This document shows, in pieces, positions 43,938 through 51,046 of a DNA stretch of 64,000 nt; the stretch's first letter is position 1, and each line of letters begins with the position of its first letter. The notes under the pieces are model-generated. The model was not told the DNA's origin and made no database searches. It saw only the letters and a program-made list of their open reading frames with translations. Position numbers and translations under genes: made by a program. Origin of the DNA: a virus; the IMG/VR virus record IMGVR_UViG_3300045747_000054, positions 1 to 64,000 of that record. One strand, given 5' to 3'.

Positions 43938-45347
43938 TTAGACGTAGTTGTAACGATCAATCATCACCGCATCGCGGACGATGGTTTCTGGTGAAAGCGT
44001 ATCCATGTCCGAGGACAGAATAGCCTTCATGATCGAAGGTGAGAATCCTGATACAAGACCAACACCCTTCTGGTTGAATGAGACTGGCGCATTTCCAGCA
44101 CGATCATTGAGATTCCAGAAGATAATGGTTGGAAGCTTATATCCAGCCTTCTCATACTTACGAGAGATCATCTGCATTGCAGAGTCATCGTAAGACGTAC
44201 ACATGTCGAACTGCATGTCCGAGAGGATAAGCATGATCGATGGCATGTCTTCCGCAGAAGCCTTACCCTTGATTGCAGTCTCAAGTACACGCTCGAAAGC
44301 AGCGTGAAGGTTGGTGTTCATTCCCCAACGAGAAGAATTCATCTGAACCATCTTCTGTGAAAGTGTTCCCTTCAATACAAGAAGTTCTGGTGAACCCGAG
44401 AATGTTAGGAACATGTCCTTGAATGCACCCTTGTTCTTATCCGCGCAGTATAGACCGAGCGAAAGAGCAACATCGATGCACTGTAGGTTGGCGTTTCCAC
44501 CAACTGAACATCCCATCGAACCTGAAACGTCTACCATTGGTAGAACATTTGAGTCATCCATGTAGTCTGGAAGTGCCTTCCACATTGCGTCAGCAACGTC
44601 CTTATCACCAGCACGTAGAGACTTGATAACATCGTATGGGTATACTGCCGAAGCATTTACCTTTACAGTCTTATCGCCAGCCTTTAGGGCTTCACGATAT
44701 GCAACGAAACGTTCTGCGTCATTCTTGGAGAATGCCTTCATGTAACGTGACATCGCAAGTGATGGAACGTGTGAGTAGTTGATCTTCTCAAACTCACGCG
44801 CACAAAGCTTCTGCTCGACTGTGTTGGATAGACCAACAACAAGCTTACGATATGCCTTTGGTGATAGTTCAAGGTACGCACGAAGTTCAGCCGCAACCGA
44901 ACCCTTACGTGGCATCCACTTTGCCGCAAGACCGTTACCGATCTTGAGTGCTTCCGCGACGATGCCGAATGCCTTCGCCTTTACAACACCATTGGTGAAG
45001 ATTAGGAGATCGTCCCAACGTCCGATTTCTGCGACGTTGTTGAGTAGGCGTGTTCCAAGAAGAACATCGGTGTGATGCGCTTCTAGGTGTAGAAGAATAT
45101 CACGGAATAGCTGACGTTCACCAGCACCACCACGGACATCGCGTGCCCACTGAGCAACACGAAGTGCTAGGTCTGGATTATCCTGATATGCCTTTTCGAA
45201 CTGTGGAACGATCTGCATTCCACGGGAACCACCGATCTTGTAGAAAAGATCGACAACAGCAGACATTGTTGATGCCTGTGCCTTCATGCCATTCTCAGTA
45301 CGCTTGAGAACTGGAACGGTCTTAACTGCGTTTACAAATGAGTTCAT
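43938..45347 (-). CDS. Ro60/TROVE-like (DUF2828) protein with vWA domain (469 aa)
   Basis: Start at ATG 45347 (MNSFVNAV), eight bases after AAGGA. N-terminal 260 residues form a TROVE-like helical ring (ALRVAQWARDVRGGAGERQLF, AEIGRWDDLLIF, LAAKWMPRKGS), as in Ro60 and DUF2828. The C-terminal part is a von Willebrand A domain with MIDAS MVDVSGSMG at about 272-280 and ILSDMQFD. Ro proteins bind misfolded RNAs and Y RNAs and act in RNA quality control and stress. Here the gene lies directly behind an array of RNA elements, one of them tRNA-like, which fits a Ro-Y RNA pair. Only the vWA/TROVE assignment is motif-based; RNA binding is inferred. Confidence 0.9.
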   Translation of the reverse strand: MNSFVNAVKTVPVLKRTENGMKAQASTMSAVVDLFYKIGGSRGMQIVPQFEKAYQDNPDLALRVAQWARDVRGGAGERQLFRDILLHLEAHHTDVLLGTRLLNNVAEIGRWDDLLIFTNGVVKAKAFGIVAEALKIGNGLAAKWMPRKGSVAAELRAYLELSPKAYRKLVVGLSNTVEQKLCAREFEKINYSHVPSLAMSRYMKAFSKNDAERFVAYREALKAGDKTVKVNASAVYPYDVIKSLRAGDKDVADAMWKALPDYMDDSNVLPMVDVSGSMGCSVGGNANLQCIDVALSLGLYCADKNKGAFKDMFLTFSGSPELLVLKGTLSQKMVQMNSSRWGMNTNLHAAFERVLETAIKGKASAEDMPSIMLILSDMQFDMCTSYDDSAMQMISRKYEKAGYKLPTIIFWNLNDRAGNAPVSFNQKGVGLVSGFSPSIMKAILSSDMDTLSPETIVRDAVMIDRYNYV

Positions 45348-45371
45348 TTTCATATTCCTTCTATAACAAAC

Positions 45372-45488
45372 GGGATCAACTTTTATTTGCCTGTTGCTCT
45401 ACCAACTGAGCTATGTCATCTTACGATGACAGCGGGATTCGAACCCACGACCTACTGGTTTCCATTTTAGAGTTGCTGAACTGATCCC
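45372..45488 (-). ncRNA. Y-RNA-like element A with permuted tRNA module
   Basis: A 117-nt element closed by GGGATCAG with TTGATCCC. Inside, in transcript order: a conserved hairpin AGTT-CAGC-AACT, a complete T arm (GTGGG-TTCGAAT-CCCGC, 45448-45432), the 3' acceptor strand TGTCATC, a GUAA tetraloop (45424-45421), the 5' acceptor strand GATGACA, and a D arm (GCTC-AGTTGGTA-GAGC). That is a circularly permuted tRNA in which the acceptor stem is capped and the anticodon arm is replaced by the closing stem. It cannot be aminoacylated. Bacterial Y RNAs have exactly this tRNA-like module. It ends 24 bases before the Ro-like start codon. Confidence 0.85.
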
Positions 45489-45498
45489 AAATTTCAAC

Positions 45499-45549
45499 AG
45501 GATACCTTTTTACTTTACAATAGTAGTGTTGGATTGCTGCAAGTATCCT
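45499..45549 (-). ncRNA. Y-RNA-like element B (short)
   Basis: A 51-nt element closed by AGGATAC with GTATCCT. It carries the shared 5' motif (TTGCAGCAATCC) and 3' motif (AGTAAAAAGG) of the array but no tRNA-like module. Confidence 0.55.
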
Positions 45550-45558
45550 AAAATCAAC

Positions 45559-45662
45559 AGAATAGTCGGGTTTTACTAAACCTTATAACTCGTCCCTTAA
45601 GAGGACTAGGCTTGCTGGTTTGGGATTTCTCCCAAGCATTTTTGGTTTGCTGAACCTATTCT
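45559..45662 (-). ncRNA. Y-RNA-like element C
   Basis: A 104-nt element closed by AGAATAG with CTATTCT. Contains GGTT-CAGCA-AACC at the 5' side, hairpins GGGA-GAAA-TCCC and GTCC/GGAC, and AGTAAAACCC before the closing strand, all matching positions in A and B. Confidence 0.65.
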
Positions 45663-45678
45663 AAAAAAATTCAAATCT

Positions 45679-45807
45679 GATTGGCAGTTGTTACGGAAAC
45701 TAACCTTATCTCATGTATCTCAGAGAACACCCATTTACTGTTGGGGCAGTCGGATGTGGGTTTTACGCCAATACCTTTTCATTTTAGTTGGTTTGCAGTA
45801 TCCAATC
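45679..45807 (-). ncRNA. Y-RNA-like element D, promoter-proximal
   Basis: A 129-nt element closed by GATTGG with CCAATC. Begins ACTGCAAACCAACTAAAATG, the shared 5' motif, and contains the stem ACCCA/TGGGT around ACTG-CCCCAA-CAGT. It starts within about five bases of the predicted +1 of the promoter at 45818-45846. Confidence 0.65.
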
Positions 45808-45817
45808 AATATAACAT

Positions 45818-45846
45818 AGTATATAGTAAATTTTGTCCTCTGTCAA
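45818..45846 (-). promoter_or_regulatory. strong sigma70 promoter of the RNA array
   Basis: Minus strand TTGACA (45846-45841), 17-base spacer, TATACT (45823-45818). Transcription would begin at the stem of element D and run through elements C, B and A into the Ro-like gene. Confidence 0.85.
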
Positions 45847-46079
45847 GCCTTTTCCGCAGATATTTTTGTAAAAGTTGGGGTATCTGACCCCACCTGTTTC
45901 TTAATCCATTGTGCGCCACACACTGTACAAGTCACTTCTGATGTGTGCCAGTTACGATCTGGATTGGTGTTTCTACCAGTCTTATCGTAGATTGGAGGAT
46001 AATACTTCAATGTTGAAATTCCTCCATTTTCTCTGAAACGACAATCATCAACACAATCTGGATTAGGAGAAACGAACAT
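45843..46079 (-). CDS. Cys-rich zinc protein (78 aa)
   Basis: CVDDC near 9, CTVCGAQWIKK near 51: probable zinc ribbon; KYYPPIYDKTGRNTNPD is conserved among phage hypotheticals. Its C-terminus overlaps the -35 box of the RNA-array promoter. Function unknown. Confidence 0.65.
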   Translation of the reverse strand: MFVSPNPDCVDDCRFRENGGISTLKYYPPIYDKTGRNTNPDRNWHTSEVTCTVCGAQWIKKQVGSDTPTFTKISAEKA

Positions 46080-46327
46080 TAGATTCTACGTACCAATCTG
46101 GTGATCAGTTGATCGTCTTTAGTAAGACCAAATCGTTCACTCAAAAACTTTGGAAGCCAACTCTTTCGTTCGATAACGATCAAATAATTGACTTCAAGAT
46201 CTTCGACTTGTTCTTTCGTAAGAAACTTTTCTACTTCTAGAGACTTCAATGTATTGATATAAGCAAGATTCAATGATCTCTGTAGATCTTCATCTGTCAT
46301 CGACATCACACTAATCACGTTACTCAT
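46079..46327 (-). CDS. helical protein (82 aa)
   Basis: Start at ATG 46327 (MSNVISVMSMTDEDL). Helical, basic C-terminus (LITRLVRRI). Not recognised. Confidence 0.6.
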   Translation of the reverse strand: MSNVISVMSMTDEDLQRSLNLAYINTLKSLEVEKFLTKEQVEDLEVNYLIVIERKSWLPKFLSERFGLTKDDQLITRLVRRI

Positions 46328-46341
46328 ATTATATTCCTGTT

Positions 46342-46419
46342 TGGTGCCCAAGACGGGATTCGAACCCGTACTGTACAGATTTTAAATCTGCTGCCTCCTG
46401 CCGATTGCGCTACTTGGGC
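46342..46419 (-). tRNA. tRNA with anticodon TAA (Leu), short variable loop
   Basis: Acceptor GCCCAAG/CTTGGGC, D arm, anticodon stem GCAGA/TCTGT with loop TTTAAAA (anticodon TAA), T arm ACGGG-TTCGAAT-CCCGT and encoded CCA. TAA reads Leu codons, but the variable region is only ACAGT (5 nt) instead of the long arm of bacterial tRNA-Leu. Confidence 0.85.
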
Positions 46420-46429
46420 GTAATTTTAT

Positions 46430-46702
46430 TTAGCGGTAAACGTCGCCATTTTCGACACACTTTTTGTCTTCATAAGGTGCAGCGACTCTACGATAGAATT
46501 CCAACTTTACACATTCAAGAACACCAACGGCATCGTTGATTTCCGAATAACGACGATCATAAAGACGATCAATAAGTCTGGTGATTGAGTAGTTCAGATT
46601 ACCAGCACGACCTTCTTCCGAAGAAGCTGCTTCGATTGCTCGCGCAAGAGCATTGATTTCATCGTCAAGATAAAGTCGTTTTCCATCTACAATATACGGC
46701 AT
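46430..46702 (-). CDS. DUF6899-like phage protein (90 aa)
   Basis: Start at ATG 46702 ([16 protein letters not shown]), then [15 protein letters not shown]: the MPYI...D.I..LA...GDLNYxIT pattern of a family found near tRNAs in many phages. Helical, function unknown. Confidence 0.75.
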   Translation of the reverse strand: MPYIVDGKRLYLDDEINALARAIEAASSEEGRAGNLNYSITRLIDRLYDRRYSEINDAVGVLECVKLEFYRRVAAPYEDKKCVENGDVYR

Positions 46703-46703
46703 T

Positions 46704-47366
46704 TTATAACCCCAAAATCTCACTGATAAACTCATAACGATCTGCATACTTTGCGTGAGTCTGCGCAACTACACACGAACAATTGTCACAGTATGGATGA
46801 TTGCTCTTGAGAACGTAATGATATTCTCTTTTCTTGGTAGCATCACCACACATTGAACATACAAATGAATGATTTGTACTCCACTTCTTAGTGGTCAAAA
46901 TCTGCTTTGGAAGCTTCGCAAGATAATCATAGAGATCTTCAAAGTCAAAGAAAATCTTTGTGGCAAGTGCCTTCAACCATGATGGCATCTGTTCTTTCGG
47001 AAACGCAGATACAATGAACAGTGGCTTACCGTGATCATAGGCACACTGACATTCTGCGAATGATCCGGCACCGTTCTTGAACGGTTCATCGTAATACGCA
47101 ATTACCGCATCTGTATTTTCGATGATCAGACGTAGATCAGTATAGATGAATTGATAGCGAATGTTATACTTATCGTGAAGTTCATCTTCACCAGCAATGA
47201 CCTTACCATGAACGGCAGTATATGCCTTATCCAGTGCGGTAATGTCTAGTGGTAGGAAACCCATATGTTTGATTTCTTCGGAAACTTGGATACGCCACTG
47301 TGATCCTAGATCTACTGCGCGTTCCATTCCACCCGAGAGGTAGATGCTTCCATTGTGTTCAATCAT
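46704..47366 (-). CDS. nucleoside 2-deoxyribosyltransferase-like protein with zinc-finger tail (220 aa)
   Basis: [10 protein letters not shown] (8-17), then [10 protein letters not shown] and [38 protein letters not shown] (83-120), match the fold of nucleoside deoxyribosyltransferases and related phage enzymes (GSxxxxE in the catalytic loop, here GAGSFAE). After about residue 165 two CXXC pairs (CSMC, CDNC) make a zinc ribbon. It may act on nucleotides during host-DNA turnover or in base modification; the zinc tail is an unusual addition. Confidence 0.78.
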   Translation of the reverse strand: MIEHNGSIYLSGGMERAVDLGSQWRIQVSEEIKHMGFLPLDITALDKAYTAVHGKVIAGEDELHDKYNIRYQFIYTDLRLIIENTDAVIAYYDEPFKNGAGSFAECQCAYDHGKPLFIVSAFPKEQMPSWLKALATKIFFDFEDLYDYLAKLPKQILTTKKWSTNHSFVCSMCGDATKKREYHYVLKSNHPYCDNCSCVVAQTHAKYADRYEFISEILGL

Positions 47367-47390
47367 ATAATTTCCATATCACTTTAAATT

Positions 47391-47467
47391 TGGCGACGCT
47401 AGTAGGATTCGAACCCACAACCTGAAAGGTAGAAGCTTTCCGCTCTGTCCAGTTGAGCTATAGCGCC
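47391..47467 (-). tRNA. tRNA-Arg (TCT)
   Basis: Acceptor GGCGCTA/TAGCGTC, D arm GCTC/GAGC, anticodon stem GAAAG/CTTTC with loop CTTCTAC giving TCT, T arm GTGGG-TTCGAAT-CCTAC, encoded CCA. Reads AGA/AGG Arg codons, common in this AT-leaning genome. Confidence 0.95.
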
Positions 47468-47478
47468 ATTGTCAATAT

Positions 47479-47507
47479 ATTATATAGGATATTTCTTTAA
47501 AAGTCAA
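47479..47507 (-). promoter_or_regulatory. promoter of the tRNA-Arg gene
   Basis: Minus strand TTGACT (47507-47502), 17-base spacer, TATAAT (47484-47479), 12 bases before the tRNA. Confidence 0.85.
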
Positions 47508-47812
47508 GAATATTCATCAGAAACATCCACGAAAGTCTTAACTTTATTAATTCTTTTCCAAACAGACCAAACATATTCGGCATCTGGATCAGAACCAGAT
47601 TCACCAACAAGCTTGTATGTTCTACCAGATGCGGTAATGGCAGTCTTTGTCGGGTTATCAAAACTTAGAATCTTGGAAGAGACGCGACCCTCCATTTCTG
47701 TTCCATTATATCCAACAAGATGATGATCACCATTTTGAATTTGACGCACAGACCATGATAATATTTCAATATCTGGAGTTAACGAAATTGGAGTTGTTGA
47801 CCAAACTGACAT
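47504..47812 (-). CDS. hypothetical protein (102 aa)
   Basis: Beta-rich, with LSWSVRQIQNGDHHLVGYNG and KTAITASGRTYKLVGESG; not recognised. Ends at the -35 box of the tRNA-Arg promoter. Confidence 0.62.
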   Translation of the reverse strand: MSVWSTTPISLTPDIEILSWSVRQIQNGDHHLVGYNGTEMEGRVSSKILSFDNPTKTAITASGRTYKLVGESGSDPDAEYVWSVWKRINKVKTFVDVSDEYS

Positions 47813-47813
47813 T

Positions 47814-47951
47814 TTACTTCACTTCTTCTATAAGTTTAAGATACATTTCCAATTCTGAATCTGGAATAAATTCACCAGCTTCTCTCTTCTCTAAGAATTT
47901 CTGATAATCAGTTTTCTGACTATCCGTAGATTTCTCTGGTAATTCATCCAT
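47814..47951 (-). CDS. small acidic helical protein (45 aa)
   Basis: MDELPEKSTDSQKTDYQKFL and a helical tail. Tightly packed upstream of the previous gene. Not recognised. Confidence 0.5.
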   Translation of the reverse strand: MDELPEKSTDSQKTDYQKFLEKREAGEFIPDSELEMYLKLIEEVK

Positions 47952-47968
47952 AGTCTTCTCTCTAAATT

Positions 47969-48046
47969 TGGTGCCCTCGGTCAGATTTGAACTGACACAT
48001 GAACAGGGTTTGAACCTGCCGCCTCTGCCAATTGGGCTACGAGGGC
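47969..48046 (-). tRNA. tRNA with anticodon CAA (Leu), short variable loop
   Basis: Acceptor GCCCTCG/CGAGGGC, D arm GCC/GGC, anticodon stem GCAGG/CCTGT with loop TTCAAAC (anticodon CAA), T arm GTCAG-TTCAAAT-CTGAC, encoded CCA. The variable region is only TCATGT, again too short for a class II Leu tRNA. Confidence 0.85.
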
Positions 48047-48056
48047 ATAAACCTAT

Positions 48057-48185
48057 TTATAGACGATTGTATATCCAAATCGAAATATCAACCAGTTTCC
48101 AAATAGCCAATGGGAACATTACAACTGCTGCCACAAAGGTTACTTTGAGACTTTTGAACATCATTCCGAATGCTTCACCGAACAT
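48057..48185 (-). CDS. membrane peptide (42 aa)
   Basis: Start overlaps the previous stop (TGATG). One clear helix (VTFVAAVVMFPLAIWKL) after a polar N-terminus. Unrecognised. Confidence 0.48.
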   Translation of the reverse strand: MFGEAFGMMFKSLKVTFVAAVVMFPLAIWKLVDISIWIYNRL

Positions 48186-48397
48186 CAGCCTAGATCCGTC
48201 TTATATCGAATGTAGACAGCAAAATCGTATGCATCTTCTGGATGCAGACCTTTTGCGACTGCCCATCCTGCCGTGAGACTCTTCCAGCAAAGTTCATTCT
48301 CTGGATCAATCTCACTTGAACGATCAGAACATTCTACCTTGAACTGATCGGTGAGTGTTCTATACAGAGTATCTTTGGCAATTCCTTCTCTAATCAT
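48185..48397 (-). CDS. helical protein (70 aa)
   Basis: Contains ELCWKSLTAGWAVAKGLHPEDAYDFA, a pattern known from phage hypotheticals. Not functionally known. Confidence 0.65.
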   Translation of the reverse strand: MIREGIAKDTLYRTLTDQFKVECSDRSSEIDPENELCWKSLTAGWAVAKGLHPEDAYDFAVYIRYKTDLG

Positions 48398-48798
48398 CCC
48401 ACTTTCCTATGCACACCATCGATGTGCTTACAATGCTTGCGATATTGAAATCCCATGCAGTCACAAGTGTACTTGGTACCATTCTTGACTACAACATAAA
48501 CCTTGCCGCTGGACTTCGAAGAAATTCTGAATGCGCGAATGGACTTATCCATTGCCTTCGAAGAACCCTTGAGAATCTTCATGTGAGTCACACAATCCAT
48601 ATGGATATTGCGAGTCGGAAAATTCTTCGTTCCAGTCATCGTGAAGGTATATGGTTCATCCCACTTGTTGTTAGGGATTACCGTTCCTTCATACGTGTTG
48701 AAAACGTGCGGTTCTTTATTCGCAGTAAGATAGTAAATGTTCTTGTGTCGCGTAGTGACACGCACTGTCGAACCAACTGTGGGAATATTCGTATTCAT
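48394..48798 (-). CDS. SWIM-type zinc-finger protein (134 aa)
   Basis: N-terminal beta-barrel-like domain (VGSTVRVTTRHKNIYYL; KOW-like), C-terminal YTCDCMGFQYRKHCKHIDG, the CXC...CXH signature of the SWIM finger, which binds DNA or protein partners. It is the first gene after the promoter at 48804-48833. Confidence 0.82.
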   Translation of the reverse strand: MNTNIPTVGSTVRVTTRHKNIYYLTANKEPHVFNTYEGTVIPNNKWDEPYTFTMTGTKNFPTRNIHMDCVTHMKILKGSSKAMDKSIRAFRISSKSSGKVYVVVKNGTKYTCDCMGFQYRKHCKHIDGVHRKVG

Positions 48799-48803
48799 GC
48801 CTT

Positions 48804-48833
48804 AGTATGACATAAATGGGGCTTTAAAGTCAA
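48804..48833 (-). promoter_or_regulatory. promoter overlapping a perfect hairpin
   Basis: Minus strand TTGACT (48833-48828), 18-base spacer, CATACT (48809-48804). A ten-base inverted repeat (AATGGGGCTT with AAGCCCCATT, 48841-48832 and 48824-48815) overlaps the start of the -35 box and fills much of the spacer, so the site can also act as operator or terminator of the upstream unit. Confidence 0.6.
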
Positions 48834-48854
48834 GCCCCATTTTCTATAATATTA

Positions 48855-49040
48855 TCAACGACTTACGCGATAGTCATCCTCGTCGTCATTGAAAGACCCC
48901 TCATCAGAATCGTAATCCTTGCGCTTGTCGAATTTCCATTCACGTTGTTCTCGGTGCTTGGCTTTCTTCTTACTGGTCTTCTTATATTCGCCCCATTCAC
49001 TGAAATCGTTGTCTTCGAACTCATGCTTCATCTTGGACAT
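48855..49040 (-). CDS. charged protein (61 aa)
   Basis: KEFEDNDFSEWGEYKKTSKK-like composition of alternating acidic and basic blocks (SKKKAKHREQREW, DSDEGSFNDDEDDY); probably disordered. ATG 49028 is an alternative start. Not recognised. Confidence 0.6.
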   Translation of the reverse strand: MSKMKHEFEDNDFSEWGEYKKTSKKKAKHREQREWKFDKRKDYDSDEGSFNDDEDDYRVSR

Positions 49041-49041
49041 T

Positions 49042-49572
49042 TTAGGTCTTTGCTTCCTCTAGTAACTGTGTCTTAAACATTTTATATAGTCCCAACTCTC
49101 TTCCGTAAGCTTCTAGCTCCCAAGGGGAATTATAGTAAGCTTCTTCATCATTCTTGTATGAGTGATCAAAAAATGATCCCTTATATCTTACACCACCCGC
49201 CACATAATCAAACATTTCATTATTTAGATATTGCTTGACATGAACGAGTTCATGTCCCAAATCTATCAATAACTTTCTTAAACGAACTAGTGTCTTCTTT
49301 GCCTTGCGATTCACCTGACATTGATTTACTATGACTTTGAAAACCTTCTTGTCATTCTGAATCCCTTCGTATGTAACCCAAGCACTAAACTTCTTTAGGT
49401 CATCTGCGTCGGCATAGTTCTCCAAGTCGCTAGGATGCACAATGTGTATTTTGATGATTGATTTATTTTGTATTGACCTAGATACGAATTTATTCAGGAC
49501 GAATTTCGAATAGTTCTTGACCATCGAAAGTTCTTCTCTATTAAGACGATTGGTTTGTAGAATCACCATAGT
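49042..49572 (-). CDS. SprT-like zincin domain protein (176 aa)
   Basis: Start at ATG 49572 preceded by GGAGGACAGACT. LIDLGHELVHVKQYL gives HELVH (HEXXH) around 107, and SPWELEAYGRE a further conserved Glu, as in zinc metallopeptidases of the SprT/WLM kind. It may cleave DNA-bound or host proteins. N-terminal part is basic and alpha/beta. Confidence 0.78.
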   Translation of the reverse strand, partial: TMVILQTNRLNREELSMVKNYSKFVLNKFVSRSIQNKSIIKIHIVHPSDLENYADADDLKKFSAWVTYEGIQNDKKVFKVIVNQCQVNRKAKKTLVRLRKLLIDLGHELVHVKQYLNNEMFDYVAGGVRYKGSFFDHSYKNDEEAYYNSPWELEAYGRELGLYKMFKTQLLEEAKT

Positions 49573-49612
49573 CTGTCCTCCCAAATAGGTTTTCTGGCAT
49601 TAGTATTTAGAA

Positions 49613-50683
49613 TTAATGCACCGCTCGGAGGATTACACAGTCCTTATTAATACGACCGTTCAGTTTATAGGATTTCCCGTTAATATCATCCATTAGGCGG
49701 CGAAGTACTATCTTACCACCTTCCAGAATGGAAGTCAAGACCTTTTCTGGCTTACGCAAAGTCTTCGAAAAGCTGAGATCGTCTGCAAAATTCTTTAAAG
49801 TTGATCCCTTTAGTGAAAGACCACCACGATCAGATGCATTATATAATGCAAGTCGGCGGGTTTTTGTGTTAAACACCCATAGCTGCGCCGCACCAACAAT
49901 CGTCTGTGGATTGATGGACTGAATCTTAAAGGTATTATCCTTTTCCTTGAAATTAAGCTTAGACACCAACTTCTCGGCAGAAACTGCCTTCTTCTTACGT
50001 GGCTTACGCATCTTATTGGCATTCTGCGCTAGGCGTTCCGAATCCTTGACAATACTTGCCATTACGGATAGAATAGACTTAACGCGAGTCTTACCAATGT
50101 TCAGATGGGCAGTACGATATTCCTTATCCTTGGATTCTACTGCCGCTAGAAATGCCTTTGCGCGATTGCGAAAGTATTCACCAATCTTGTTGGCATGAAT
50201 TGGCTTCACTTCATGTTCGATGAACCAATCATAGGCATTGAATGGCTTCTCACCGAAACCGAATTCATCGATCATGCCTTCTAGTTCACCAATATGTTGG
50301 TCGGTCTTTGCTGCGATGCGTTCTTGCAGATTGATTACGTTAGTCTTGACTTCCACCACATTTCCATCAGCGTCAATCTCAACGGATGGTTTCGAAGCGT
50401 GAACTTCCTTTTCATAGCGAGCCTTAAGTTCTTCATATGAAGCCTTTGATCCCTTGGGGAGAACGAACCCACGCGATAACATGCGTGTGACCCAAGCAAG
50501 CGTAGAATTATTCTTGGCGTGCTTTAGATCACATCCAAGATATTTAGCGGCATCCTTCTCATTCTTGTGGTGTACATACCAACGAAGAGCAGCACAAAGT
50601 TCTTCTTGTGTTGCTGCCTTCTTCTTCTCATAAGTTGGTTCTGGATCTAGAACAATCTTATCAGACTTTGCGACTCTTGCCAT
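49613..50683 (-). CDS. conserved phage hypothetical protein (356 aa)
   Basis: Starts with a basic segment, then an HTH-like repeat (ELCAALRWYVHHKNEKDAAKYLG) and several basic helices (RKPRKKKAVSAEKLVSK). C-terminal IQSINPQTIVGAAQLWVFNTK strand region. The length and basic nature suggest a DNA- or RNA-associated phage protein; no catalytic motif recognised. Confidence 0.72.
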   Translation of the reverse strand: MARVAKSDKIVLDPEPTYEKKKAATQEELCAALRWYVHHKNEKDAAKYLGCDLKHAKNNSTLAWVTRMLSRGFVLPKGSKASYEELKARYEKEVHASKPSVEIDADGNVVEVKTNVINLQERIAAKTDQHIGELEGMIDEFGFGEKPFNAYDWFIEHEVKPIHANKIGEYFRNRAKAFLAAVESKDKEYRTAHLNIGKTRVKSILSVMASIVKDSERLAQNANKMRKPRKKKAVSAEKLVSKLNFKEKDNTFKIQSINPQTIVGAAQLWVFNTKTRRLALYNASDRGGLSLKGSTLKNFADDLSFSKTLRKPEKVLTSILEGGKIVLRRLMDDINGKSYKLNGRINKDCVILRAVH

Positions 50684-50985
50684 TAGACAACTTCCTCACT
50701 ATCAACAGCGTCAAAGTGAATTGTCGTGTTATCATAAGACACATGAAGTTCACCATCAATACGGAAAGAGCGCCATGCAGTCTTTTCAAGATCCCACACA
50801 CGCACGGCAGTCGGAGTTACTTCTGATTCAACAACCTGTTCGACAGTGGTACGAGTGTCTTCTGGAAGAAGTTCTGGCTTGAGTGTGCAGCGCATCGTTC
50901 TAAGATCGCCATTAAGCTTTACGAATGAAACTACGGTTTCATTGTTCTTTAGAATCTTGCGGATTCTTTCATATCGATTGATCAT
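50683..50985 (-). CDS. SH3-beta-barrel fold phage protein (100 aa)
   Basis: VVSFVKLNGDLRTMRCTLKPELLP then VRVWDLEKTAWRSFRIDGE, the repeat-type pattern of a WYL/SH3-like barrel found next to early genes in many phages. Function unknown, possibly transcription-related. First gene after the promoter at 51018-51046. Confidence 0.78.
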   Translation of the reverse strand: MINRYERIRKILKNNETVVSFVKLNGDLRTMRCTLKPELLPEDTRTTVEQVVESEVTPTAVRVWDLEKTAWRSFRIDGELHVSYDNTTIHFDAVDSEEVV

Positions 50986-51017
50986 ATAAACTCCTAGAGT
51001 TCTACTTTGGAGTATAT

Positions 51018-51046
51018 ATTATAGCACAGGTTTCTTTAATAGTCAA
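51018..51046 (-). promoter_or_regulatory. sigma70-type promoter
   Basis: Minus strand TTGACT (51046-51041), 17-base spacer ending TGC, TATAAT (51023-51018). The -35 overlaps the end of the decarboxylase gene. Confidence 0.85.

Noticed and set aside
45372-45488. Ordinary tRNA gene at 45.4 kb
   Set aside because: T and D arms are present, but in the wrong order. The acceptor strands are joined by a tetraloop, so no 5' or 3' end for aminoacylation exists. It is reported as a permuted, Y-RNA-like element instead.
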